In this document: piece by piece, positions 24,802 to 34,274 of the stretch
Position numbering within the stretch: the first letter of the stretch is position 1
Layout: every line of letters starts with the position of its first letter
NCBI RefSeq assembly: GCF_003206155.1
Contig: NZ_PZJV01000001.1
Coordinates: forward strand, 673,323-737,322
Length of the DNA stretch: 64,000 nucleotides
Direction: 5' to 3'
DNA from: Salinicola halophilus
Lineage (GTDB): Bacteria > Pseudomonadota > Gammaproteobacteria > Pseudomonadales > Halomonadaceae
The notes under the pieces: model-generated
What the model saw: only the letters and a program-made list of their open reading frames with translations
What the model was told of the DNA's origin: nothing
Databases searched by the model: none
Made by a program: the position numbers and the translations under genes

Positions 24802-25868
24802 CTTACTCCACTCCCTGGAAACAGGATATTGCTACCCCAATCGCTGTCCCGTATTCTTTTAAAATCCTCAAGACTATGACTCGATGGCAACCATCCTTTC
24901 TCACCCGGCAAAGAACTAATGCAGGAAAAACATTGGTTTTCATCAGCACAAGCCAATAGAGTCTTATTCACCCACTTACGCTCGCAGTTCATATCAGAAT
25001 TTGGCTCTATTTTATTGACTGCAAATAAATAACTTTTAATTAGGTCTCTTATGCACTGCCTGCCCTCTTCATCGAGCAACATTTTTTTCAAGGTTATAGA
25101 AAAAAACAAACTTCGAAATTTATATTTTAATACTTCATTGAACTCAGCACTTAAATTGAATTCAATGGCTCTTTCCCAACCTGCCAACGCAGTAAAAAGT
25201 CTATCGTAGTATCGAGGATGAAGTGGTTGCCTAGTAACAGAATGCGATGAAACATTATGATAGTAAGCAGTCTTGCCGCTTACATAAAATCTTTTAACAG
25301 AAAGAGGGAGTAATAAAATTAGGTAGTTATCTTCAAATACACAAAACTCTGGAAAAAGGTAGTTGTTATCGAGCAGAAAGTTTCTGCGAAAAATTTTTGT
25401 TACCACTCTACCAAAACGTTTTAAAAGCTTTAGCCTTGACTCAACTCCATAAGCACCTACCTCTAAGCCTGTAGAATTTGAAGACACACCTTTTTTATCA
25501 ATATTGAAATCTACAAAATCTATCTCACTCTCGCTGGCTAAAATCTTAAGCTCGCTAACCACATTCTCCAGGTCGATGCTATCGTCGGCATCTACGAACC
25601 ATATATATTTTGAATTGGCAGCTTCAAGACCTGTATTGCGCGCACCTCCTGGCCCTTTATTAACCTGAGAAATTATTGAGACCGGTGCTAGATTATCAAA
25701 TCTCTTCTCTAAAAAGCTACTTTGATCCTTATCAGAACCGTCATTGACAATGATGAATGATACTGCCTCTTTTTTTTTACTACCACAATATTTATCTATT
25801 TGGCGAAAAAGGTTAAGAGACTTTTCTTTGGAGTTATACCATGGAATAATTATTGTCAGATCAGTCAC
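24798..25868 (-). CDS. Family 2 glycosyltransferase, 356 aa
   Basis: GT-A inverting transferase. LTIIIPWYNSKEKS opens the domain, FIIVNDGSDKD is the nucleotide motif, GPGGARNTGLEAA and WFVDADDSID carry the metal-binding DxD. The C-terminal 120 residues are helical. The start is GTG at 25868, inside the last codons of pseI (8-nt overlap), which means translational coupling to the pseudaminic acid genes. The gene is strikingly AT-rich (11 of 60 bases are G or C at 25081-25140), unlike the flanking pse genes, so it was probably acquired separately. It may act next to or on the pseudaminic acid residue (inference). Confidence 0.85.
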   Translation of the reverse strand: MTDLTIIIPWYNSKEKSLNLFRQIDKYCGSKKKEAVSFIIVNDGSDKDQSSFLEKRFDNLAPVSIISQVNKGPGGARNTGLEAANSKYIWFVDADDSIDLENVVSELKILASESEIDFVDFNIDKKGVSSNSTGLEVGAYGVESRLKLLKRFGRVVTKIFRRNFLLDNNYLFPEFCVFEDNYLILLLPLSVKRFYVSGKTAYYHNVSSHSVTRQPLHPRYYDRLFTALAGWERAIEFNLSAEFNEVLKYKFRSLFFSITLKKMLLDEEGRQCIRDLIKSYLFAVNKIEPNSDMNCERKWVNKTLLACADENQCFSCISSLPGEKGWLPSSHSLEDFKRIRDSDWGSNILFPGSGVR

Positions 25869-26928
25869 AGCCGTTCCCCTCCATCACAGAAAGCAGTACA
25901 GGTGTATTTTTACTAATCTTAGCCGTGACTTTTCTGCCTATTATTTTAGACAACATTTTTGGAGCAATGCCATATCCGGGCCTAACACTTCGCACCGCGT
26001 CTTCTGTGATTGCATCCCCTACTTCAAGATCTCTAATAAAGTATAAAGAACGCCTAAACTGAACATTTCCCTGCTCGCTGGATTTTCGGCCATAGTCGAC
26101 ATTACCGATCGCTTTCCAAGCAGTTTTTGTATCTTGGCAAAGCGCCATTAGCTCGACGGGTTCCAGTGAAAAACTGTCATCCGGCCCACCACCATTACGG
26201 TCCAATGTCACATGCTTTTCAACGATACTAGCACCCAATGCAATACTAGTTACCGCTGTGGTGTTATCGATGGTGTGATCTGATAGCCCGGTAACCACGC
26301 CAAAGCGTTCAATCATGTCAGAGATAGTGCGAAGATTATAGTCCTCAGAAGGCGCCGGATAACCGCTTACACAATGCAAAATGGCCAGTTGTTTGCAACC
26401 GGCTCCTTGAGCAGCCTGAATCGCCTCCTGAATTTCCTCCGCATCTGCCATGCCGGTGGAAATAATCATCGGTTTGCCTTTGCTCGCGACGTACTCAATC
26501 AGTGGAATATCGACGGCTTCAAATGAGGCTATCTTGTATGCTGGGGCTCCAAGCTCCTCTAACAAATCGACCGCAGTGGCATCGAAAGGAGAGCTAAAAA
26601 TTGTGATGCCTAGCTCCCGCGCACGCTCAAACAGAGGCTTGTGCCAAGACCATGGCATATGAGCTTCTTCATAAAGCTCATATAGCTTACGCCCATCCCA
26701 TAAGCCACCCTTGATTACAAACTCTTCGTTGTCACTATCAAGTGTAATAGTGTCCGGACGATAAGTTTGGAGCTTGACAGCGTCAGCGCCTGCTTTTTTG
26801 GCTTCGTCGAGGATACGAAATGCATTCTCTATGTTACCATTATGATTGGCCGACAACTCAGCAATAATATATGGCGAGTCGTCCGCACTAATACGCCTAC
26901 CTGCTATTTCGATAAAGGGAGCTTGCAT
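25861..26928 (-). CDS. pseI: Pseudaminic acid synthase
   Basis: Condenses 2,4-diacetamido-2,4,6-trideoxy-L-altrose with phosphoenolpyruvate to give pseudaminic acid (NeuB superfamily, metal-dependent, cytoplasmic). 355 aa. IIAELSANHNGN is the N-terminal barrel strand, KLQTYRPDTITLDS and LYELYEEAHMPW favour PseI over sialic acid NeuB, and VEKHVTLDR carries the metal-binding histidine. The last 70 residues form the SAF antifreeze-like domain (FRRSLYFIRDLEVGD, RPGYGI). AAGGAG lies about 10 nt before the ATG. It follows pseH by 3 nt. Confidence 0.93.
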   Translation of the reverse strand: MQAPFIEIAGRRISADDSPYIIAELSANHNGNIENAFRILDEAKKAGADAVKLQTYRPDTITLDSDNEEFVIKGGLWDGRKLYELYEEAHMPWSWHKPLFERARELGITIFSSPFDATAVDLLEELGAPAYKIASFEAVDIPLIEYVASKGKPMIISTGMADAEEIQEAIQAAQGAGCKQLAILHCVSGYPAPSEDYNLRTISDMIERFGVVTGLSDHTIDNTTAVTSIALGASIVEKHVTLDRNGGGPDDSFSLEPVELMALCQDTKTAWKAIGNVDYGRKSSEQGNVQFRRSLYFIRDLEVGDAITEDAVRSVRPGYGIAPKMLSKIIGRKVTAKISKNTPVLLSVMEGNGCD

Positions 26929-26931
26929 TAT

Positions 26932-27444
26932 CTACTTTCTCCTTTGCACTTTCCATTCAGCAGCCAGTAGCCCAAAGCCAATGACATCAAGATAACGACT
27001 TCCATCGCAGTAATGTTCACGCAATATTGCTTCTTGCTTGAAACCCAAGCGCTCGTGAAATTTTATTGACCGGTGATTATATGCCAGCACCTCTCCACAG
27101 AGCTTATGCAAATCTAAAGACTCAAACACAAACTCACATGTTTGATTCCCAAGAAGGGTGCCGCTACCCTTAGCAGCTATAGGGGAAAGATAGAACCCCC
27201 ATTCGGCCCTTTTATCACTTTTAGAAACAATATTAATATTAACTAATCCAGAAGGAATGCCATTATTCTCGAAAATCATCACATGAAGATCATCATTAGC
27301 GCAGACGCTTTCAAACCAAACGAGATGCTCTTCCCAGGCGATTTCCTGCTGCGTATACATGTACTGACGCACATCTGGATGATTACGCCAAGATAGGACG
27401 AAAGAAAGATCCTCACGCCGGATAGGTCGGATCTTTGTAAGCAT
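26932..27444 (-). CDS. pseH: Pseudaminic acid pathway N-acetyltransferase
   Basis: GNAT-fold enzyme that acetylates the 4-amino group of UDP-4-amino-4,6-dideoxy-N-acetyl-beta-L-altrosamine. 170 aa, close to known PseH. IRREDLSFVLSWRNHPDVRQYM matches the family opening; the acetyl-CoA loop is near AAKGSGTLLGNQ, and a later stretch reads HKLCGEVLAYNHRSIKFHERLGF. The start ATG has GAGGA 6 nt upstream, 9 nt after pseG. The gene is more AT-rich than pseG and pseF beside it. Confidence 0.92.
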   Translation of the reverse strand: MLTKIRPIRREDLSFVLSWRNHPDVRQYMYTQQEIAWEEHLVWFESVCANDDLHVMIFENNGIPSGLVNINIVSKSDKRAEWGFYLSPIAAKGSGTLLGNQTCEFVFESLDLHKLCGEVLAYNHRSIKFHERLGFKQEAILREHYCDGSRYLDVIGFGLLAAEWKVQRRK

Positions 27445-27453
27445 TGATGTTCC

Positions 27454-28563
27454 TCAACTTGCTTGAGTCAACTCGCGAGCTATTCGAGATGCCCCGAGCC
27501 CGCCTGTCAGCTCACGAGCGCAGACACTAAGGCTAGAAAGACGCTGGATGTTTTTAATTTCGGAAATTGCCTCGATCATATTATCTTTCAGTGCCTCCCG
27601 ATCAAGGGTCATGGACGCTCCCCGAAGTTCGAGATTGGCAGCGATATCGCGCTGATTTTCGGCCAGCACCAGCATCAGGGTCGGCAGGCCCAGACAACAG
27701 CGCTCCCAAGATGTGCTGCCCGCCGCGCCGATCGCCAGATCGGCCTCGGCCATGCGTCGCGCCATGTCGCTGACATTGGTAACGACCTCGGTGGGCTGTT
27801 CGAGAGTTTCCGCTACACGCTTCACCGCCTCGATCCATGGCGCGGTGCCCCCCATCACTACCGTGATCCGGCACGTTCCCGGCAGCTCGGCATTGCGCAA
27901 AACCCCCAGTACCTCAGCAGTGACATTGTCTTTATCTACCCCACCCAAGCTAATCAGCAACTGAGACAGCCCTGGCTGGCTATCGCGTCTTTCCAGACTC
28001 GGCCGACGCCACTCGGCGAACTCCGGGCGCAGCAGTGCGTAATCCGGGCCAATCATCAGCCGGCAGTCTGCCGGCACTAGGTCGGCGTAATCCTCTGCCA
28101 GCCTGCCCAAGTTCTGATCCAGCAGTAGATGGGCGATATGCTCACGGTCTGCGAGATCATCGATGACCAGCAGCCGCGCGCACGACGAACACACTGCCGA
28201 CTCCCAGCGCGCATCCAGGGCATAGTGATCCAACACCAGCCAATCGGCGTCGAGTGGCGCGAGCAGGTCCGCGCTCTCGCGGGCATCCTGCGACCAGCCG
28301 ACGCCCAACCAGGCCGCATGGGCGGTCTCGTATGCATCCAGGCCCGAGGGCGATGTCCCTGCAGCCACGGGCGCCGCCAGACGCAGCACCTCGAACCCCT
28401 CTGCTTCGATACGCCCGATCAAATGCCCGGGAAGCTCGCGACACAAGAAGTAGCATCGCGCCGCGTGATGCTCGCGCAGCGCCGTCGCCAGCGTCAGGCA
28501 ACGCATGACGTGGCCTGTACCGATCTCCACCGAGGCATCGACGCGAAAAGCCACGCAAACCAT
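27454..28563 (-). CDS. pseG: UDP-2,4-diacetamido-2,4,6-trideoxy-beta-L-altropyranose hydrolase
   Basis: Removes UDP from the fourth pathway intermediate, releasing the free altrose derivative for PseI. 369 aa, GT-B fold related to MurG. MVCVAFRVDASVEIGTGHVMRCL is the nucleotide-binding opening, with the family's GxGHxxR loop. LLVIDDLADREH and LLDQNLG match PseG, and AIGAAGSTSWERCCLGLP is the UDP-binding loop of the C-terminal half. The start at 28563 shares one base with the stop of pseF (TGATG) and has GGGAGAGAG just upstream; a longer reading to 28608 has no support. Confidence 0.92.
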   Translation of the reverse strand: MVCVAFRVDASVEIGTGHVMRCLTLATALREHHAARCYFLCRELPGHLIGRIEAEGFEVLRLAAPVAAGTSPSGLDAYETAHAAWLGVGWSQDARESADLLAPLDADWLVLDHYALDARWESAVCSSCARLLVIDDLADREHIAHLLLDQNLGRLAEDYADLVPADCRLMIGPDYALLRPEFAEWRRPSLERRDSQPGLSQLLISLGGVDKDNVTAEVLGVLRNAELPGTCRITVVMGGTAPWIEAVKRVAETLEQPTEVVTNVSDMARRMAEADLAIGAAGSTSWERCCLGLPTLMLVLAENQRDIAANLELRGASMTLDREALKDNMIEAISEIKNIQRLSSLSVCARELTGGLGASRIARELTQAS

Positions 28564-29267
28564 CAGACACTCTCTCCCGATGCCGCCTTCCAAGCCTTGA
28601 ACAACCATTCAGCTCGCTGCCAATCTTCCGGCGTATCGATATCCTGCACCCGATGACGCGGTAGCTTGACCGGCACAGCGCGCTCCGAGAACAGCGACCT
28701 ACCCGCCATCCAGGCGGCCGGGCACCCCCAGTAGAACTGGCCGGCATCGTGCCACGCCTCTTCCAGATCCTGGGAACGGGTGTTGAAGTGTTCCGGCTCG
28801 AACATCGCCACCCGCCCCTCGGGCGTCATGCGCAGCGCCCGCTGGATCGGGAAAGCGTAGCTAGTCACCGAAAAGGCATAGTCGACGTCCTCTCCCTTGA
28901 GGCGATCGAGCCCGGCGATCAGGTCGTCGGCAGACACAAAAGGGGCCGTGGCATAAAGGCAGCAGACTGCCTCAAGAGAGACTCCCGCCTGTTGAATCTC
29001 CGTAATGGCGTGGGCGATGACCGGCACCGTACCGGTGTGGTCATCAGATAGCGTTGCCGGGCGCATGAAGGGCGTCTCCGCCCCCCATTCCCTGGCCACC
29101 GCGGCGATCTCCTCATCGTCCGTCGAGACGATAACGCGATCGAAACAGCGGCTCGCCAGCGCCACCTGGATGGACCAGGCGATCATCGGTCTACCGCAGA
29201 AGGCTTTGATATTCTTGCGCGGAATCCGCTTGCTACCACCCCGCGCTGGGATCACTGCCAGCCGCAT
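28563..29267 (-). CDS. pseF: Pseudaminic acid cytidylyltransferase
   Basis: Activates pseudaminic acid as CMP-Pse with CTP, the donor for transferases. 234 aa. The N-terminal LAVIPARGGSKRIPRKNIK is the CMP-nonulosonate synthetase signature, followed by FCGRPMIAWSI, IVSTDDEEIA and the acidic DYAFSVTSY region. The start was taken at ATG 29267, which overlaps the pseC stop by one base (TGATG), the same pattern as pseF-pseG; a GTG one codon earlier is possible. Confidence 0.93.
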   Translation of the reverse strand: MRLAVIPARGGSKRIPRKNIKAFCGRPMIAWSIQVALASRCFDRVIVSTDDEEIAAVAREWGAETPFMRPATLSDDHTGTVPVIAHAITEIQQAGVSLEAVCCLYATAPFVSADDLIAGLDRLKGEDVDYAFSVTSYAFPIQRALRMTPEGRVAMFEPEHFNTRSQDLEEAWHDAGQFYWGCPAAWMAGRSLFSERAVPVKLPRHRVQDIDTPEDWQRAEWLFKAWKAASGESV

Positions 29268-30424
29268 CACACCAGCACCTCGGATAGCACGCGAATCACC
29301 TCGTCCTGCTGAGACTCACTCAGGCTTGGGAACAGAGGCAGACTGATCGCCTCGGCGTAATAGCGCTCTGCCTGGGGGAAGTCTCCGTCACTAAACCCGA
29401 GCGCTCGGTAATAGGGCTGGGTATGCACCGGGATGTAGTGCAGATTGACACCGATACCACGTGAGCGCAGAGCCTCGAACACCTCGCGGTGAGAGACCGA
29501 GATTCGCTCAAGCTCGAGCCGGATGACATAAAGATGGCGCCCGGAGTAGCTATCCGGATGCTGCCAGGGTGTCACCACCGGCAACTCAGCCAGTGCAGCG
29601 TCGTAGCGCGACGCCAGACGGTGCCGCTCGGCCACATAGTGATCGAGCCGCTCGATCTGGGAGACACCCAGCGCGGCCTGCAACTCGGTCATACGATAGT
29701 TGAAGCCCAGCGCGATCTGCTGGTAGTACCAGGGCCCGTCGGCCTCATGGGTCATGGAAGCCGGATCACGCGTAATGCCGTGGCTGCGCAGCAGCGCCAT
29801 TTTTTCGGCAAAAGTATCGTCGTTAGTCAGCGCCATGCCGCCTTCGGCGGTGGTGATGATCTTGACCGGATGAAAGCTGAACACGGTGATATCGCTGTAG
29901 CGACCGCCGCCGATGAACTCTCCCTGATACTTGCCGCCGACCGCGTGCGAAGCGTCTTCGATGATACGGAAGCCGAAGCGCTTACCCAGCGCATGGATCG
30001 CCTGCATTTCGCAGGGCTGACCGCACAGATGCACGGCAACCACCACCTTGGGCAAGCACCCCTGACGCTCCGCCTCTAGAAGCTTGGTCTCAAGCGCCTT
30101 GGGACACAAGTTGTAGGTCTTGGGATCGATATCGACGAAATCGACACGTGCACCGCAGTAAAGGCCACAATTGGCCGAAGCGACGAAGGTCACTGGGCTG
30201 GTCCAGAGCCAATCGCCCTCCCCCAGGCCCAGCGCCAGACAGGCGATATGCAGCGCCGACGTAGCGCTGTTGACCGCCAATGCATGTCGAGCGCCTACGT
30301 GCTCAGCCAGATTTTTTTCGAACAGGGGCACCTGTGGCCCCTGCGTCAAAAAGTCTGACTGCAGCACGGAAAGCACAGAATCGATATCAGTTTGATCGAT
30401 TTCCTGCTGACCGTAAGGAATCAT
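29267..30424 (-). CDS. pseC: UDP-4-amino-4,6-dideoxy-N-acetyl-beta-L-altrosamine transaminase
   Basis: PLP aminotransferase of the DegT/DnrJ/EryC1 family that aminates C-4 of the PseB product using glutamate. 385 aa. MIPYGQQEIDQTDID is the PseC opening, FSFHPVKIITTAEGG carries the PLP lysine (K188), and the aspartate pocket is in IIEDASHAVGG. The start shares one base with the pseB stop (TAATG). Confidence 0.94.
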   Translation of the reverse strand: MIPYGQQEIDQTDIDSVLSVLQSDFLTQGPQVPLFEKNLAEHVGARHALAVNSATSALHIACLALGLGEGDWLWTSPVTFVASANCGLYCGARVDFVDIDPKTYNLCPKALETKLLEAERQGCLPKVVVAVHLCGQPCEMQAIHALGKRFGFRIIEDASHAVGGKYQGEFIGGGRYSDITVFSFHPVKIITTAEGGMALTNDDTFAEKMALLRSHGITRDPASMTHEADGPWYYQQIALGFNYRMTELQAALGVSQIERLDHYVAERHRLASRYDAALAELPVVTPWQHPDSYSGRHLYVIRLELERISVSHREVFEALRSRGIGVNLHYIPVHTQPYYRALGFSDGDFPQAERYYAEAISLPLFPSLSESQQDEVIRVLSEVLV

Positions 30425-31422
30425 TAGATGGCTCCAATCTTTTCCCAGTTACGGTCAATCCACGCCTGCAACTGCGCATCAGTCATCCACTCGACGTTAT
30501 TGTCGCTGGAGTAGTTAAAGTCATCCTTGACCTTGACACCATCCTTAATGCGGTTGACATCTTTGTCCCAATTGTTGATGGCAGGCAGAATCTTGTAATG
30601 CTCAGGATACTCGTAGGTGTAGATAGCATCTTCTTCGCCGATCATCTGCTCGTGCAGTTTCTCGCCCGGCCGAATACCAACCACTTCTTGCTTGGCATCA
30701 GGCGCGACGACACGCGCTAGATCGGTCACCTTCATCGACGGGATCTTCTTGACGTAGATCTCGCCACCCTCCATATCCTCAAAAGCGTGCCAGACCAGCT
30801 CGACGCCCTCTTCCAATGAGATCATGAAGCGAGTCATACGCGGGTCAGTGATCGGCAAAATGCCTTTATCTTTGACAGACATGAAGAATGGGATAACCGA
30901 ACCGCGGGAGCCCATGACGTTACCGTAGCGTACCACGGAGAAACTAGTATCGTGCCCACCGGCATAAGAGTTGCCTGCGACAAACAACTTGTCCGAGGTC
31001 AGCTTGGTTGCGCCGTAGAGGTTTACCGGGCTGCTTGCCTTATCCGTAGAAAGCGCAACCACCTTCTTGACGCCCTTGTCGATGCAGGCATCGATAAGGT
31101 TCATGGCGCCCATCACATTAGTTTTGACACACTCAAAGGGATTGTATTCAGCCGTGGGCACGATCTTGGTAGCGGCCGCATGGACAACATAGTCCACACC
31201 ATCAAGCGCCCGATACATGCGATCGCGATCTCTCACGTCTCCGATAAAGAAACGTACTCGATTATCATCCTTGAAAAGCTTCGCCATCTCCCACTGCTTC
31301 ATTTCGTCGCGGGAGTAGATGATAACTTTATTAGGATTATATTGCTCAAGAAGCATAGGTAAAAACTTATGCCCAAAGGACCCAGTGCCACCGGTAACGA
31401 GGATTGTAGAATTATCAAACAT
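30424..31422 (-). CDS. pseB: UDP-N-acetylglucosamine 4,6-dehydratase (5-inverting)
   Basis: First committed enzyme of pseudaminic acid synthesis; turns UDP-GlcNAc into UDP-2-acetamido-2,6-dideoxy-L-arabino-hexos-4-ulose. 332 aa, short-chain dehydrogenase fold. The NADP loop is TGGTGSFGHKFL (residues 10-21), and the catalytic set lies in STDKASSPVNLYGATK (D127, K128, Y136, K140), the arrangement that separates the inverting PseB from classical dehydratases. AAAGGA precedes the ATG. It opens the coupled pseBCFGHI run, 29 nt after the 932-aa transferase-like gene. Confidence 0.95.
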   Translation of the reverse strand: MFDNSTILVTGGTGSFGHKFLPMLLEQYNPNKVIIYSRDEMKQWEMAKLFKDDNRVRFFIGDVRDRDRMYRALDGVDYVVHAAATKIVPTAEYNPFECVKTNVMGAMNLIDACIDKGVKKVVALSTDKASSPVNLYGATKLTSDKLFVAGNSYAGGHDTSFSVVRYGNVMGSRGSVIPFFMSVKDKGILPITDPRMTRFMISLEEGVELVWHAFEDMEGGEIYVKKIPSMKVTDLARVVAPDAKQEVVGIRPGEKLHEQMIGEEDAIYTYEYPEHYKILPAINNWDKDVNRIKDGVKVKDDFNYSSDNNVEWMTDAQLQAWIDRNWEKIGAI

Positions 31423-31451
31423 TACTATTCCTTTAAAAGTTTAAAAGGCTT

Positions 31452-34250
31452 TCAATAAAGCGAGTGTATATTCGCATCAACCAACTGATCCATTACACTA
31501 CCTAGATCAAGAGCGACCCCACCGTTCTCTCTTGCAATTCCAGCAAAAATCTTACCTACAATCCCCGCACCGATTAGAACGAGAGCTCCTGGACGCACAG
31601 CCATTTTTAAATGTAGCGCAACTTCCTCATACACATTTGGCAGTATCTCATCCTTCTGGACATATTTTTTATTCTTTTTAGTCTTGTTGTGGGTCGGAAT
31701 TTCTACAATCTCTAGATTTAGATCAACCGGAAAAAGGTTTAGCAAAGCTTCTCTCGAACAGCTCGAAACAACAATGGTTTTATCTGCCAGCTTTGCCAGC
31801 CGCAAAATTGTGATTTTATCAAAAACGGCAATATTAATTTTATCGTCTGCGTAGAGCTTGCTTTGTGTATCTATAGCTGAAATACCTTTTAAAACAGCCG
31901 CTAAGCCACGCCCCTGTAAATTCTGTAAAAGAGATTTTGATTTTGAGCTATGATCTCTCAAAAATCTGTAAACACTTGGTATACCAATGACATCCGCCTC
32001 GCAGGCCGCAGATATTGCTTCCTTTCTTATCACATCTGACTTGTGCACGGGGAGGCTATCGCCCCACCAGTGAAACTCACGATTAACAGAATCAAGCCGC
32101 GTAAACAATTCACCCTCACCGCCAAAGAGATAACCCTCTCCATCGCTCAATCGAATAAGAGAAAAAGCGGCATAATTTTTAAGCCTAGCTTCCACCAGAC
32201 TCAAAAAGCTTTCTTTCTGCTCGTCTTTGAATTTGACGTCAATGAATTTATCACGACCAGAAAACTTTAAATATGGCTCAATAACAAACTTCTGATACTC
32301 TTCAGCGAGCTGTGGCAGGCTAGTCATGAACGCCTTTTCAATTTCTTTATAACTTGTATACTTAGAGGTCACCCCCTGAGGCTCATGTACCTGAACCGCC
32401 AACTTTAGCAAATCGAAAGCATGCAGGTTTTTAGAAAAATCTTTGCGCAGCTCGTAGTAACGGCGATCAAACTCTCCAAAAGAAGCAACAAAATTAAGAC
32501 AGGATATTTTTCTATTAATGCTCAGATTTTCTAGCTTTAGATATTTGCAGCTTTCGATGAAAAAATAGAATCTAGAAACATCACCACACCTCATTATCAC
32601 ATCTAAGCACTTTGTTTCCAGCCACTTCTTAATCTTTTTTACCGAGCTGTACCGTTCCGAAAAACCGATCAATGAATCTAATTTTAACTTAGTAAGCTTT
32701 TCTCCGTTCCACTCGACCTTTTTAACTTGCATCCAAAAAGCTAGAAACGACGTTATTTCTTCAACCGCAACAGAAGACATTAGGCTTTGCAATAAAGGGT
32801 TTCGAGCATTAAACAATGATTCTAAACTTAAAAGGCAAAATTGATCCGAATAAGGTGTCCCCCCCCGCCTCGATAGCCGTTCAAACGCTGGATAATAAAA
32901 CAGAATATCTTGACAGAAATTCATGAAACTTAGATCTTCAAAACTCAGCCCTTCCTCGAAAATTGACAAGATGAGGTTACGGCACTCATCGCCGTTGGAC
33001 AAGTTATCACTGCTCATGACATTTCCGCAGTAATATGCTAATAATGTCGTGCTGAACTTTTCACGGGAAGTTTGAGACCAAAAAACTTCCGACCTCAGCC
33101 CCCCCGGTAATTGCTCAATCAAACCGGACCTTATGTATCCATAGTAATCTTCTCCAATCTCGTCTAACTTGCTGGTGTAGAATACTACATTACCTCTCTG
33201 TAGCAACTCGAGAACAACAGATGTATTCCCACATATGGCGACGTGGGGAACGGACTGAATGTCTTGTCGAGAGTATACCTGTAAGTCTTCAATACCCTCA
33301 AAGTCAGATTGCGACGGATGAAACTTAATGAATAGGGATTTTACATATTGATTTTGCTTCAAACTTTCTATAATTTCTCGAATACTATCCGCGTTAAATA
33401 TTGAGCTAACATAGACACCAACTGCCATAGCTTTTGATTCTAAGATGCTTCGGCGCTGTTCTTCGATAGCATCTGGGCTTACTGCTTTATCCCGATTCAC
33501 AACTGCTATGCGACTATGTCTCCTTACTGATCCTCTTTTTTGCTCGTAAATCTCACGCGAAGCAGTGTCACGAAGGATGGCATAATCAAAGTCCAATGCG
33601 GGAAATATATTAGTAACTGAAGCGTGCTGAAGATAAGCCACTTTCATTCCCATAAACTCTGCAACTTTAGCATAAGCAACAGGTAGAGGAGAATGATCAT
33701 TAGCCACAAAAAAAATTCGCCCCTTATGCGTTTTAAGTATTTCGTATGCTTGAGCGATTGCGCTTACACAGTTACTTATTTGGTGATAAGCGCTTAAAGA
33801 AAGCGTCTGCCTAGATGTCAGAAATTCCTGAAAAGCATGCTTTATTGGGACTGTTAGATGGCTATCTAACCTCCCCTCTTTCTTCCAACTAGCGTCCGCA
33901 AGATTTAAGATTGCTACTGGCACTCCATATTCAGCAGCCTTGGCACATAAAAAATCAAACTCTCTACGATTGTTTTTAGTATTCCCGTAGCCTATTAAAC
34001 TAATCTTATTGGCCTCACCGAGAGGCATTGATTGAGGAATTAGAATAGGTGCCTTAAGAACATCTACTCTTTCACAAAACGCTTTGACAGCTATCTCTCG
34101 ACTTAAAAAGTCATTACCGTTAGACAGCCTTCTATAAAATGCAGTCTCTAACCTACCCCCCATCACTCGAGCATAGTTTTCGTTACCCTCAATCACCGAA
34201 GCAACTTTCTCAAAGGTTTCTAAACATAATGTAAATAGGCTTGGCGACAT
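31452..34250 (-). CDS. Two-module putative glycosyltransferase: GT-B (sialyl-/Kdo-transferase-like) + GT-D-like, 932 aa
   Basis: Large AT-rich gene (18 of 60 bases are G or C at 32521-32580). The N-terminal half resembles GT-B enzymes using CMP-sugars: GRIFFVANDHSPLPVAYA and GMKVAYLQHASVTN suggest the acceptor side, IKFHPSQ (His about residue 310, Pro 311) is an HP motif like that of bacterial sialyl- and Kdo-transferases, and CGNTSVVLELLQRG (about residues 341-354) is placed as their S/T motif. A helical bridge covers about 420-640. The C-terminal quarter resembles GT-D/DUF1792 transferases: SLIRLSDGEGYLF with D-x-E at 703-705, and GAGIVGKIFAGIARENGG then ALDLGS near the end. The start ATG at 34250 has GAGGG 7 nt upstream. 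Its place beside the pse genes makes it a candidate pseudaminic acid transferase (inference). Confidence 0.65.
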   Translation of the reverse strand: MSPSLFTLCLETFEKVASVIEGNENYARVMGGRLETAFYRRLSNGNDFLSREIAVKAFCERVDVLKAPILIPQSMPLGEANKISLIGYGNTKNNRREFDFLCAKAAEYGVPVAILNLADASWKKEGRLDSHLTVPIKHAFQEFLTSRQTLSLSAYHQISNCVSAIAQAYEILKTHKGRIFFVANDHSPLPVAYAKVAEFMGMKVAYLQHASVTNIFPALDFDYAILRDTASREIYEQKRGSVRRHSRIAVVNRDKAVSPDAIEEQRRSILESKAMAVGVYVSSIFNADSIREIIESLKQNQYVKSLFIKFHPSQSDFEGIEDLQVYSRQDIQSVPHVAICGNTSVVLELLQRGNVVFYTSKLDEIGEDYYGYIRSGLIEQLPGGLRSEVFWSQTSREKFSTTLLAYYCGNVMSSDNLSNGDECRNLILSIFEEGLSFEDLSFMNFCQDILFYYPAFERLSRRGGTPYSDQFCLLSLESLFNARNPLLQSLMSSVAVEEITSFLAFWMQVKKVEWNGEKLTKLKLDSLIGFSERYSSVKKIKKWLETKCLDVIMRCGDVSRFYFFIESCKYLKLENLSINRKISCLNFVASFGEFDRRYYELRKDFSKNLHAFDLLKLAVQVHEPQGVTSKYTSYKEIEKAFMTSLPQLAEEYQKFVIEPYLKFSGRDKFIDVKFKDEQKESFLSLVEARLKNYAAFSLIRLSDGEGYLFGGEGELFTRLDSVNREFHWWGDSLPVHKSDVIRKEAISAACEADVIGIPSVYRFLRDHSSKSKSLLQNLQGRGLAAVLKGISAIDTQSKLYADDKINIAVFDKITILRLAKLADKTIVVSSCSREALLNLFPVDLNLEIVEIPTHNKTKKNKKYVQKDEILPNVYEEVALHLKMAVRPGALVLIGAGIVGKIFAGIARENGGVALDLGSVMDQLVDANIHSLY

Positions 34251-34274
34251 TGCAACCCTCACTATACTCACCGC

